A stretch of DNA of 11,497 nt, from contig JAISEA010000119.1 in assembly GCA_031264475.1 (NCBI GenBank), positions 1 through 11,497 on the forward strand, read 5' to 3'. Source of the DNA: Treponema sp. (GTDB lineage: Bacteria > Spirochaetota > Spirochaetia > Treponematales > Breznakiellaceae). The notes below the pieces were generated by a model. It saw nothing but the letters and a program-made list of their open reading frames with translations, had not been told where the DNA came from and did no database searches. Shown piece after piece: positions 1-6,191 of this stretch. Both the position numbers and the translations under genes were made by a program. How positions within the stretch are numbered: the first letter of the stretch is position 1; each line of letters opens with the position of its first letter.

Positions 1-39
1 AAAAAGCTCGTAATTTATTGCCTCCGAACCTTTCGTCAT
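1..39 (-). CDS. Start of an unidentified minus-strand gene (cut by window edge)
   Basis: An ATG at 37-39 opens a frame that stays open to the left edge and reads MTKGSEAINYELF. It is preceded on the minus strand by a strong Shine-Dalgarno sequence, AGAGGAGGG, a few bases from the ATG. This supports a real start although only 13 codons are visible. It would be the next gene of the phage-like minus-strand operon. Nothing can be said about its function. Confidence 0.5.
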   Translation of the reverse strand, partial: MTKGSEAINYELF

Positions 40-82
40 AATACCCTCCTCTGCCTTTACTCCATTTGTAAAGGCTCAAGAA

Positions 83-112
83 ACGGACGCAATAGCCCTC
101 AGGCTCGTCCGT
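83..112. repeat. Imperfect inverted repeat (hairpin) between two phage-region genes
   Basis: ACGGACG at 83-89 pairs with CGTCCGT at 106-112. Inside it AGCC (94-97) pairs with GGCT (102-105), leaving a four-base bulge on one side. No T-run follows on either strand, so it is not a clear terminator. It lies between the winged-helix gene and the partial gene at the edge. Confidence 0.4.
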
Positions 113-203
113 CGCTAATAACGTTCTATATCAAACACCCACGCGGTTATAAACCACGCAAACCGTAGGATAGCTTGCCCGTACCGCCGCCATATGTCCT
201 TCT

Positions 204-431
204 CTACTCAGCGCTGCCTCCGCGCTCTGCCGTTCTTAATACTATCCCCCTATGCCGTTTGTTTATGACCAGCAATCCTGCTTCCGCCATCTTATGCAGA
301 CGCTTACAGATACTAGGCTGACTCAGCCCGAAACACGCCGCGATCTCCTTCTGCGACGGCGCCACGCTGTTTTCCTCTATGAAGGCTCTTATCATTTGAT
401 AAATCCTGTCAAAATCTTCCTCATTACTCAT
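204..431 (-). CDS. LexA-like winged-helix DNA-binding protein (no peptidase domain)
   Basis: A protein of about 75 aa with a single winged helix-turn-helix domain. The middle, APSQKEIAACFGLSQPSICK (about residues 25-44), reads like the helix-turn-helix of LexA (P-T/S-x-x-EIA-x-x-LG-x-S). It is followed by a recognition-helix continuation and a wing ending in HRGIVL, like the SRGIRL of LexA. There is no serine-lysine autopeptidase domain, so it is not LexA itself. A role as a small transcriptional regulator of the phage-like operon is inferred. The start at 431 is chosen because the domain begins there. An in-frame ATG at 461 would overlap the 3' end of the methyltransferase gene and has AAGGA with no spacing. 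Its coding sequence contains the palindrome TTATCATTTGATAA, which recurs upstream of ssb. Confidence 0.7.
   Translation of the reverse strand: MSNEEDFDRIYQMIRAFIEENSVAPSQKEIAACFGLSQPSICKRLHKMAEAGLLVINKRHRGIVLRTAERGGSAE
389..402. promoter_or_regulatory. Palindrome TTATCATTTGATAA, copy 1 (inside HTH gene)
   Basis: A perfect 6-bp inverted repeat with a two-base centre. It sits in the 5' part of the winged-helix gene and codes for part of IYQMIR. The same 14 bp, within a 20-bp identity, occurs upstream of ssb at 1665-1678. It could be an operator for the neighbouring regulator, but the coding function alone may explain this copy. Confidence 0.3.
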
Positions 432-451
432 TATGCAAATCTCTTTACCTC

Positions 452-1229
452 TTATAACCATTCCTTCACTTGTTCCCAAATCAAGAAGGGTATCTGAGGG
501 ACAACCGCGTTACCGAGACAGCGAAGTCGGTCCACCCGGGCGGGTATCCCATCAGCCACTCGACCCACTCCGGGTTCAGGCACCCACCATTGCCGGAGCG
601 CATCGCCCGCCGCTCCGCCGCCGTTATCTGCCCCGCCCGGTATAACTTGTCTATCGCTTTGCACGCCCCGCTCCCTCCCCCGAGCCCCTGCGTCGTGGGT
701 GTAGGATACTTCACTACTGTCGGGGGGGGGGGGTGAAGGAGGGATAGGCGACAAGCCACAACCGCTCTCGGCGGTGGGGCGCTCCCACATCGCGGGCGCA
801 TATATCCTGCCAGACTGCATCGTACCCGACCGCGGCAAGACTCCCCAACACTCGGTCAAGTCCGCGAACAGCGAGGTCGCCGACGTTTTCCACGAGCGCG
901 AATCGCGGTCGTACCTCGCCAATGAGCCGCGCATATTCCCACCATAGCCCCGATCTACTCCCGTCCAGCCCAAGCCGCTTACCAAGGCTTGAAATATCTT
1001 GACAGGGGAAGCCGCCCGATAAAACCCAGCTGCCTTCCGGCAGGTCCCGCCCCATAATCCCTTTAATGTCCCCAAGTCCGATAGCGTCTGGGAAGTGTTT
1101 GGTGTAGATACTGCTCGCATACTTGTCTATCTCCGAAAAATAGTGTCCGTCAAACCGTACCCCCGCCAGCCACGCGCCGAGCGCGAACCCACCGATACCC
1201 GCAAACAGGTCTAGATAGTACCGTTTCAT
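452..1229 (-). CDS. DNA (cytosine-5) methyltransferase, frame broken at a 12-C tract (candidate phase-variable)
   Basis: Transfers methyl from S-adenosylmethionine to C5 of cytosine in DNA. From the ATG at 1229 the N-terminal frame has motif I DLFAGIGG (residues 7-14), motif IV GGFPCQDIS with catalytic Cys76, motif VI ENV (114-116) and motif VIII RRERLWLVA (153-161). As sequenced, the frame stops at 714-716, giving 171 aa, just after a run of 12 C on the coding strand (722-733). With 11 C it would run to the TAA at 452-454 (258 aa) and end with motif X, RVDRLRCLGNAVVPQ. With 13 C it would end at 481 (249 aa) with LNPEWVEWLMGYPPGWTD. The target-recognition region is short, as in small phage enzymes. 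No cognate endonuclease is visible, so phage self-protection or epigenetic regulation is likelier than a restriction pair. Whether the tract is truly variable or a sequencing error cannot be told here. Confidence 0.85.
722..733. repeat. Mononucleotide run of 12 G (C on the coding strand)
   Basis: Twelve consecutive G on the plus strand lie between the catalytic part and the C-terminal part of the cytosine methyltransferase gene. Such long G/C runs slip readily during replication and are the usual basis of phase variation. They are also a common place for sequencing errors. It is the only homopolymer of this length in the window. Confidence 0.9.
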
Positions 1230-1248
1230 CGCGCCTCGATGCAAAGCA

Positions 1249-1632
1249 TTAGAACGGGAAGCCGTCCGCCGCGGACGAACCGCGCTGTTCCGGCCGCTCA
1301 ACACCCTCGCCTCCGCCGAACAGCTGGAGGTTAGTCGCCACAACCTCCACCTTCGAGCGGTTCTGTCCACCTTGTTCCCAGCGCTCCTGCCGGAGCGTCC
1401 CGTCAATCCCCACAAGCTTGCCCTTCACCAAGTACCGACTCAGCGTTTCCCCTTGCCGCCCCCACACCACAACATCAAAGAAATCCGCTTCGTCTACCCA
1501 TTGCTCTCCTTGTTTCCGCCGCCTGTTGACCGCTACAGAAAATTTACAGATGCCTTGCCCATCCACCGTATATTTGACTTCCGCATCCCGCGTCAAGCGC
1601 CCGGTCAAAACCACATGGTTTATATCCGCCAT
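1249..1632 (-). CDS. ssb: Single-stranded DNA-binding protein
   Basis: A 127-aa OB-fold protein that coats single-stranded DNA during replication and recombination. It opens with MADINHVVLTGRLTRDAEVK, the standard SSB start, and continues with ICKFSVAVNRR, ADFFDVVVWG and LVGIDGTLRQ strands. The short tail ends in DGFPF, the acidic-aromatic tip by which SSBs recruit partner proteins. The short linker is typical of phage or accessory copies. The start at 1632 is fixed by a strong AAAGAGGAGG ribosome binding site. A longer in-frame start at 1695 would add 21 residues that do not belong to the family. It lies between the ERF gene and the methyltransferase gene, 19 nt from the latter's ATG, in one operon. 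A second, housekeeping ssb is expected elsewhere in the genome. Confidence 0.95.
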   Translation of the reverse strand: MADINHVVLTGRLTRDAEVKYTVDGQGICKFSVAVNRRRKQGEQWVDEADFFDVVVWGRQGETLSRYLVKGKLVGIDGTLRQERWEQGGQNRSKVEVVATNLQLFGGGEGVERPEQRGSSAADGFPF

Positions 1633-1664
1633 CGTCTCCTCCTCTTTATTCGCAACTCGCTCCC

Positions 1665-1678
1665 TTATCATTTGATAA
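1665..1678. promoter_or_regulatory. Palindrome TTATCATTTGATAA, copy 2 (upstream of ssb)
   Basis: The same 14-bp palindrome as at 389-402, within 20 bp of identical sequence. It lies 33 bp upstream of the ssb ATG and just before its ribosome binding site, in the gap after the ERF gene. The position suits an operator or an RNA hairpin. Alternatively it is a leftover of a duplicated helix-turn-helix gene, because the frame reads RIYQMIR here too. Confidence 0.35.
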
Positions 1679-1710
1679 ATCCTCTTACCAACCACTAAGC
1701 CCCAACCTGC

Positions 1711-2412
1711 TCATTCCACTGCTTCCCCTTCCGCCGCTTCGTCCGTCGCACCCTGCGCCGCTTCGTCCGTAAGCCGCTTCTTCTCATACTCGGCGACTAC
1801 GGCGTCTCTTAACTTCGCCATTCCCGCTATGTCTCCCCGTTCCTTGTACCCCATAGCGGCGGTCCGCGTCCTCTCTACATAGCCTTCCGTAAAATATCCC
1901 GCACCGTCCCGCGAAGCCAGCTTCACAACCTCTGCTATCTCCGCTAATAGCCCTTCTATCCGCTCCCACGTGCCTTCGCCTGCCGCTTGCACCAAGCCTT
2001 TCGTCCCATGCCCAGCCCGGACTCCCGCTTCGCTACCGTCTAGCGCGTCTGCCTCGCTGATCTCAAACGCCATCATGTACAGATAACGCCGATAGTACGT
2101 CTGCGCCGCTCCCAGATTCTGAATCGTATGCCCACCTTTCATCTCCGGCATCACAAACGGCAACGTCCATACCAGCAGCTCTTCTGTCTCCGTATCATAG
2201 ACCGTCAGCTTCGCCGTCCCTTCTCCTGCCGGCAGCTTCCCCTCGAAACTCACGACAGGCAGAAAACCTAGCTCCTCCGCTAACCTGTTTATCTCTGGCA
2301 AGAAATCCCCTAGTTCAAAATAATCGTATTTGGTGTACGCATTATTGCCTGTCTTCCGCAACCCGTTCAATCGCGCCCGCGCCTGCGCTATCTTCTTGTA
2401 CAACCCGCTCAT
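1711..2412 (-). CDS. ERF-family single-strand annealing recombinase
   Basis: A 233-aa protein of the ERF (essential recombination function) family, phage proteins that anneal complementary single strands in recombination. The family core runs from about residue 20 to 126: KTGNNAYTKYDYFELGDFLP, then the strand-rich stretch with TAKLTVYDTE, then HTIQNLGAAQTYYRRYLYM, which is the most diagnostic block. After residue 130 the protein is variable, ending in an acidic Ala/Glu-rich tail with a duplicated TDEAA written by a 14-bp direct repeat (1733-1746 and 1757-1770). The ribosome binding site is GGAGGG. The SSB gene follows, as expected for a recombinase that loads on SSB-coated DNA. The pairing strongly suggests a prophage or other mobile element. 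Confidence 0.9.
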   Translation of the reverse strand: MSGLYKKIAQARARLNGLRKTGNNAYTKYDYFELGDFLPEINRLAEELGFLPVVSFEGKLPAGEGTAKLTVYDTETEELLVWTLPFVMPEMKGGHTIQNLGAAQTYYRRYLYMMAFEISEADALDGSEAGVRAGHGTKGLVQAAGEGTWERIEGLLAEIAEVVKLASRDGAGYFTEGYVERTRTAAMGYKERGDIAGMAKLRDAVVAEYEKKRLTDEAAQGATDEAAEGEAVE

Positions 2413-2442
2413 TATCTTTATCCCTCCACGCTAGACGACCAC

Positions 2443-2904
2443 TTAGTCGCTCCTGCCCGCCTGTGCCGTAAACCACGCCTTAAACTCCCCGCGCCGCGCC
2501 GCCAGCCGCTCGCCCAACCGCTCCAGCGCCGCCAGAGCCTCCGTTCCTAATTCCCCGCTATGCTGAAGCATTTCTTCTACGTCTTCCTCATATGTCCGCA
2601 TACTCTCAAACCCTTGCACGCCGCCATTCTTGTAGTCGTAGAAACTATACGGCGCGTCCGGAAACAGTGCCGCGCTCCCCTCGATGATCTTCTCATATAA
2701 CACCCCCTTCGGGACGATACGCCGGTATTCCGCCTCGCGCTCCTCCGCGCTCCGCGGCTTTATCCCGACCCCTATCCGTATACCCCATTTGTAAAATTGG
2801 CAGTTCTTCCCGACGGTGAAGCCCTCAGTCTTACTGCGCTCCTTCGCTACTCGGTCTTCCTCTTCATACCCGTAATACGCCCATCTGTCCTCGCATACTC
2901 CCAT
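2443..2904 (-). CDS. Uncharacterised phage-region protein, first gene of the operon
   Basis: A 153-aa protein that I do not recognise. It starts MGVCEDRWAYYGYEEEDR and is rich in charged and aromatic residues. A region around FTVGKNCQFYKWGIRIGVGIK may be a beta hairpin, and the C-terminal third (EEDVEEMLQHSGELGTEALAAL and on) looks alpha-helical. There is no signal peptide or membrane segment. The start at 2904 is preferred over 2970 because the longer version would be written through the leader hairpin at 2925-2984. The ribosome binding site is weak (TAGGCGAAGC before the ATG). It ends 30 nt before the ERF gene, so a role in phage recombination or early functions is possible but is inferred from position only. 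Confidence 0.6.
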   Translation of the reverse strand: MGVCEDRWAYYGYEEEDRVAKERSKTEGFTVGKNCQFYKWGIRIGVGIKPRSAEEREAEYRRIVPKGVLYEKIIEGSAALFPDAPYSFYDYKNGGVQGFESMRTYEEDVEEMLQHSGELGTEALAALERLGERLAARRGEFKAWFTAQAGRSD

Positions 2905-2918
2905 GCTTCGCCTACGCC

Positions 2919-2984
2919 AATAAAAAGAGCGAAACCGCTTGAAGTCAACAGGTTCAGTTGACGACCTCAATCGGTCTCGCTCTT
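2919..2984 (-). terminator. Leader hairpin with T-run ahead of the phage-like operon (possible attenuator)
   Basis: On the minus strand a long stem forms from AAGAGCGAGACCG (2984-2972) with CGGTTTCGCTCTT (2937-2925), and an inner GTCAAC/GTTGAC stem at 2944-2949 and 2957-2962 closes a seven-base loop. The stem has a few mismatches and a small bulge. It is followed directly by TTTTTATTGG, a classic intrinsic-terminator tail, about 15 nt before the ATG at 2904. Standing between a candidate promoter and the first gene, it would stop transcription unless relieved, hence the attenuator suggestion. An alternative is an operator or an element-end inverted repeat. Confidence 0.5.
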
Positions 2985-3032
2985 ATTTCTACCGCCTAGA
3001 ACTTCGTCCTAGACTTGATAAAAATATTTCCT

Positions 3033-3060
3033 CTTATAAAATTACTGCTTGCTTTCTAAA
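3033..3060 (-). promoter_or_regulatory. Possible promoter for the minus-strand phage-like operon
   Basis: On the minus strand TTTAGA (3060-3055) and TATAAG (3038-3033) are 16 bp apart. The -10 is good and the -35 weak. A start near 3026 would give a leader of about 120 nt containing a TCTAGG direct repeat (13-bp period, near 2996-3014) and the hairpin at 2925-2984. Confidence 0.3.
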
Positions 3061-3069
3061 AATGACCCA

Positions 3070-3098
3070 TTGACAAAATAAATTACATATTCTACTAT
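3070..3098 (+). promoter_or_regulatory. Strong sigma70-type promoter of cheR
   Basis: TTGACA at 3070-3075, a 17-bp spacer and TACTAT at 3093-3098. The -35 is perfect and the spacing ideal. Only seven bases (AACATAT) separate the -10 from the cheR ATG at 3106, so the predicted start of transcription falls on or beside the ATG. Confidence 0.65.
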
Positions 3099-3105
3099 AA
3101 CATAT

Positions 3106-3924
3106 ATGGCAGATGTAGTATTCTTAACTAATACTGATTTTGAGCTATACCGCACGCTCATTTACAATGAAAGCGGCATACATTTTACTCCCACGAATCG
3201 TTCCATTTTGGAGAGTAGGCTCAAGGAGCGGTTGCGGAATAAAAACGGCGATGTTCATACGTATTATAACTTGATATACAGGGATAAAGAAGAGTTAAAG
3301 AGCTTTCTGGATTCCATTACAACAAACTTGACGCGCTTTTTTCGTAACCAGGCGCAATTTGACGCGCTGGAGAAATTCGTCGTGCCTGAATTGATGAAAA
3401 TCAAGAAGCCGATGGGCAATATGACAATAAAGATATGGAGCGCCGGCTGCTCTACAGGTGAAGAGCCTTATACCATTGCCATGCTGATGAGTGAAATTCT
3501 TCCCCCGCCGTGGAGATTTGAAATTGTCGCGAGCGATATAAGCCTCAAATGTCTTATGTCCGCCAAAGAAGGGTTTTATCAGGACAGCCGCATCGCAGGC
3601 GTCTCTTCAAACTACCTCAACAGATACTTCGATAAGGTTACCGACGGTTATAAGGTGAAATCCACGCTTATGTCAAAAATCCGCTTTGATTACCACAATC
3701 TCAAAAACGATTCGGGATTGCGTAATCTGGATATTGTATTCTGTAGGAATGTTATCATTTATTTTGACGAAGCAGCGCAAGTGGCTGTCATGAAGCGGTT
3801 TTGGGAATCAATGGCCGCGAAATCATTCTTGTTTATCGGACATTCCGAATCCCTCTTTGGAATGGAAACCAAATTTGAATTTGTGAAGACTTCATGGGCG
3901 ACTTTTTACAAGAAAGAAATCTGA
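3106..3924 (+). CDS. cheR: Chemotaxis protein methyltransferase CheR
   Basis: Methylates glutamates on chemoreceptors using S-adenosylmethionine, the adaptation arm of chemotaxis. The 272-aa length is normal. Residues 8-80 form the N-terminal helical domain, ending in NLTRFFR. The SAM-binding domain has WSAGCSTGEEPYT (111-123), the acidic ASDIS (142-146), DIVFCRNVIIYFD (209-221) and GHSESLFG (245-252), all standard CheR signatures. There is no Shine-Dalgarno sequence before the ATG at 3106, and the promoter abuts it, which points to a leaderless transcript. cheB follows after 17 nt with its own good ribosome binding site, so the two form one operon. The gene borders the phage-like block on its left. 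Confidence 0.97.
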   Translation: MADVVFLTNTDFELYRTLIYNESGIHFTPTNRSILESRLKERLRNKNGDVHTYYNLIYRDKEELKSFLDSITTNLTRFFRNQAQFDALEKFVVPELMKIKKPMGNMTIKIWSAGCSTGEEPYTIAMLMSEILPPPWRFEIVASDISLKCLMSAKEGFYQDSRIAGVSSNYLNRYFDKVTDGYKVKSTLMSKIRFDYHNLKNDSGLRNLDIVFCRNVIIYFDEAAQVAVMKRFWESMAAKSFLFIGHSESLFGMETKFEFVKTSWATFYKKEI

Positions 3925-3941
3925 TGTAAAGGAGATAATAT

Positions 3942-5108
3942 ATGGATGGTGAAGTTAAAGTTTTGATAGTGGACGATTCCGCGCTTATGCGAAATCTTAT
4001 AGGACGGATGATTGCGGATACGCCTGGGATGGTCGTAGCAGACAAGGCGATGAACGGTAAATTCGCTTTGGATAAAATTCCGCGCTGTAACCCTGATATC
4101 ATTTGCCTCGACATTGAAATGCCTGAAATGAACGGCATCGAATTCCTAAAGGAACGTAAGAAACGTGGTATCAAAATACCTGTGGTGGTTCTTTCATCCG
4201 TTACGGCGAAAGGAGCGGAAATTACCATGGAAGCTCTCGCTTTGGGAGCGAGCGACTTCATACAGAAACCGTCAGGCTCTATCTCCGATGACATCCACAC
4301 GGTAAAAGACATTTTGACGAGTATGCTTTTGGGATACGGGGGTCAATATCGCCGATTGCAAGGGTTGAAACTGACGCAGGTGGACTACACGCAAAAGCCA
4401 TTGTCTCTCTCCGCCCGCGTGTCGGCTCGTACTGATTCTACTCAGCCGTCATACGTCAAATCCGCAGACGGTCTGCCCATTCCGCCTCCGGGTACCGCAA
4501 AACCGCCGACCCCATTGCGGAGACCCGGCAAGACCGACATCATCGCTATTGGTATCTCGACCGGCGGTCCAGACGCGCTCCGCGCTGTGTTTTCCAAGCT
4601 CGACGCAGACCTGAACGTGCCGATAGTCGTGGTTCAACATATGCCTCCCGGTTTTACCAAGGAATTCGCCCAAAGCCTCGACCGTATCTGTCCCCTTGAG
4701 GTAAAGGAAGCGGCGGAAGGAGACGCTATCATACCAGGACGCATCCTCATAGCGCAAGGCAACAAGCATCTGGAAGTTGAAAAACGCGTCGCCGGCGGCG
4801 TCGCTCACTTGACTGATGCTCCGCTTGTAAGTGGGCACCGTCCCTCCGCAGATGTGCTTTTCGCCTCCGTAGCCAAATTCTACGGCAACCACGCTCTCGG
4901 TGTCATCATGACAGGAATGGGCAGGGACGGCGCGGAGCAAATCGGCGAAATCTACAAGGAAGGAGGACTTACCATTGGACAGGATGGAGACAGTTCCGTC
5001 GTCTACGGTATGCCCCGAGTCGCCTTTGAACTCGGACACGTTCAAGAACAAGTCTCTCTTCAAAACATAGCGCGTCGCATTTGCGACATAGCTAAAACTC
5101 CCCGATAA
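3942..5108 (+). CDS. cheB: Chemotaxis response regulator protein-glutamate methylesterase CheB
   Basis: Removes methyl groups from (and deamidates) chemoreceptor residues, opposing CheR; phosphorylation by CheA activates it. The 388-aa protein has a receiver domain with VDDS (Asp11/Asp12), the phospho-acceptor Asp57 in CLDIEMPEMNG, Ser85 and Lys109. A Pro/Ser-rich linker of about 55 residues (about 143-196) is followed by the esterase domain, with catalytic Ser206 in GISTGGP, His233 in VVQHMPPGFT and Asp329 in MTGMGRDG. All catalytic residues are present. The ribosome binding site is AAAGGAG at a good distance from the ATG. It ends facing the TPR gene on the other strand, with a gap of only 53 bp and no clear terminator. 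Confidence 0.97.
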   Translation: MDGEVKVLIVDDSALMRNLIGRMIADTPGMVVADKAMNGKFALDKIPRCNPDIICLDIEMPEMNGIEFLKERKKRGIKIPVVVLSSVTAKGAEITMEALALGASDFIQKPSGSISDDIHTVKDILTSMLLGYGGQYRRLQGLKLTQVDYTQKPLSLSARVSARTDSTQPSYVKSADGLPIPPPGTAKPPTPLRRPGKTDIIAIGISTGGPDALRAVFSKLDADLNVPIVVVQHMPPGFTKEFAQSLDRICPLEVKEAAEGDAIIPGRILIAQGNKHLEVEKRVAGGVAHLTDAPLVSGHRPSADVLFASVAKFYGNHALGVIMTGMGRDGAEQIGEIYKEGGLTIGQDGDSSVVYGMPRVAFELGHVQEQVSLQNIARRICDIAKTPR

Positions 5109-5161
5109 CAAGAAAACGGGAATCTTACATTCAATCCAACTACAGCGTCGAATCGAAGGCG

Positions 5162-6184
5162 TTAATCTACTTCTGATATTTCTTCAGTATCGGACGGCGT
5201 TTCTACAGGAATACCCTCCGCCTCCGCTTTGGGTGGAGTGTCTATGAATGCCTGAATCTCGGTCTTGCGCGATTCCGGTATATCTTCGGTGAGCAAGGCT
5301 TTCACTGCGTCAAAGTCGTCGAATCCATCAACAAGAGCGCCTCTGAGTTCCTCTATACCCTCGTCGTTATCGCTGTCCGCAAGGAGAAGTACGCGGGCGA
5401 CGGCGAACCTGACCGCAGGTTTAGTCGGAGAGACACTCTCCGGCGTCAAAGCCGTGTAAGTTTTACGGTATTCTTCAAGGGCGTGGGCGTAGAAACTTGC
5501 CCGCTCCAAAGCCGCCGCGTATTCGTAACGAACATTGGCGTCATCCTTGATTTCCAGATATTTAGTGAAGTTGTCGATTGCTTCAGGTTTATCTTGCACG
5601 TTTTGGCAACGCGCATAGAGCAAAAGTGTATCATCGTTTTCCAACAGAGTCGGATATTTTGCCAGAACTTCTTCGGCTTGCGGGTATTTTTCGAGGGCGT
5701 AAAGCACCAAAGCGTAATTGTAACCATCGTCAACGCTCTCTGGCACCAATGCAAGCACCCTACCGTAAAGGGACTCGGCTTTGTCAAATTTCCCAAGCTT
5801 TATACACGTATACGCAACCGCCTTGAGCGCTTGTATGTTCTCTGGGTCTTTCTTCAATACTCGTTCAAAGTACTCTTCTGCATCCTCGTAACGTTTCGTT
5901 TCAAAGGCTATACGCCCCAAGTTATAGTCAGAGGCGGTCATAGTTTTGTTCGTGGATCGCGCCTTATTGAACCATGTTTCAGCTTCCGTATACTTACCCA
6001 TATCAAAATACGCCATACCAATGTTGTAGTACTCTTCCGCAGATACAGCGTTTGTTACACAAGAGGAAAAAGACGCCAAAAAAACAAGCATAAGGAATAA
6101 GTTTATGATATGAAAATCCAGCGATGACCCTTTATACAAAACTTTTCTTTCCCTATTCTCTATTTCGCGTTTCCTGTTTTCCAT
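5162..6184 (-). CDS. TPR-repeat protein, probable lipoprotein
   Basis: A 340-aa protein of tetratricopeptide repeats, which act as protein-binding scaffolds. After a long charged N-region (residues 1-24) comes a hydrophobic stretch, IINLFLMLVFLASFSSC, with Cys42 as the likely lipidation site. The lipobox FSSC is relaxed, as is usual in spirochaetes, so a lipoprotein facing the periplasm is likely. TPR units start near 49 (EEYYNIGMAYFDMGKYTEAE), 85, 118 and 153, with the W/L/G/Y/A pattern visible; later repeats are degenerate. The C-terminus is acidic. The start lies 7 nt after the stop of the UPRTase-like gene, so the two are co-transcribed and probably translationally coupled. A TTG at residue 17 is an alternative start that would give a more normal signal peptide. 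The binding partner is unknown. Confidence 0.85.
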   Translation of the reverse strand: MENRKREIENRERKVLYKGSSLDFHIINLFLMLVFLASFSSCVTNAVSAEEYYNIGMAYFDMGKYTEAETWFNKARSTNKTMTASDYNLGRIAFETKRYEDAEEYFERVLKKDPENIQALKAVAYTCIKLGKFDKAESLYGRVLALVPESVDDGYNYALVLYALEKYPQAEEVLAKYPTLLENDDTLLLYARCQNVQDKPEAIDNFTKYLEIKDDANVRYEYAAALERASFYAHALEEYRKTYTALTPESVSPTKPAVRFAVARVLLLADSDNDEGIEELRGALVDGFDDFDAVKALLTEDIPESRKTEIQAFIDTPPKAEAEGIPVETPSDTEEISEVD

Positions 6185-6191
6185 CTTTTCT

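Noticed and set aside
115..205. Minus-strand open stretch reading RRYGQAILRFAWFITAWVFD, and a 20-codon ATG frame at 131-193
   Set aside because: The protein-like frame has no usable start codon after the preceding stop. The ATG frame is only 20 codons and has no recognisable content.
204..431. Calling the HTH protein LexA
   Set aside because: Only the DNA-binding half is present; there is no cleavage site or Ser/Lys peptidase domain.
452..1229. A restriction-modification system
   Set aside because: No endonuclease gene is visible on either side; neighbours are phage recombination genes.
4449..5111. 220-codon minus-strand ORF opposite cheB
   Set aside because: It is a shadow of cheB, whose catalytic residues are all present, and it has no recognisable protein features.
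5109..5161. Terminator between the convergent cheB and TPR genes
   Set aside because: Only a short CCCG/CGGG match with a long loop and no T-run could be found.
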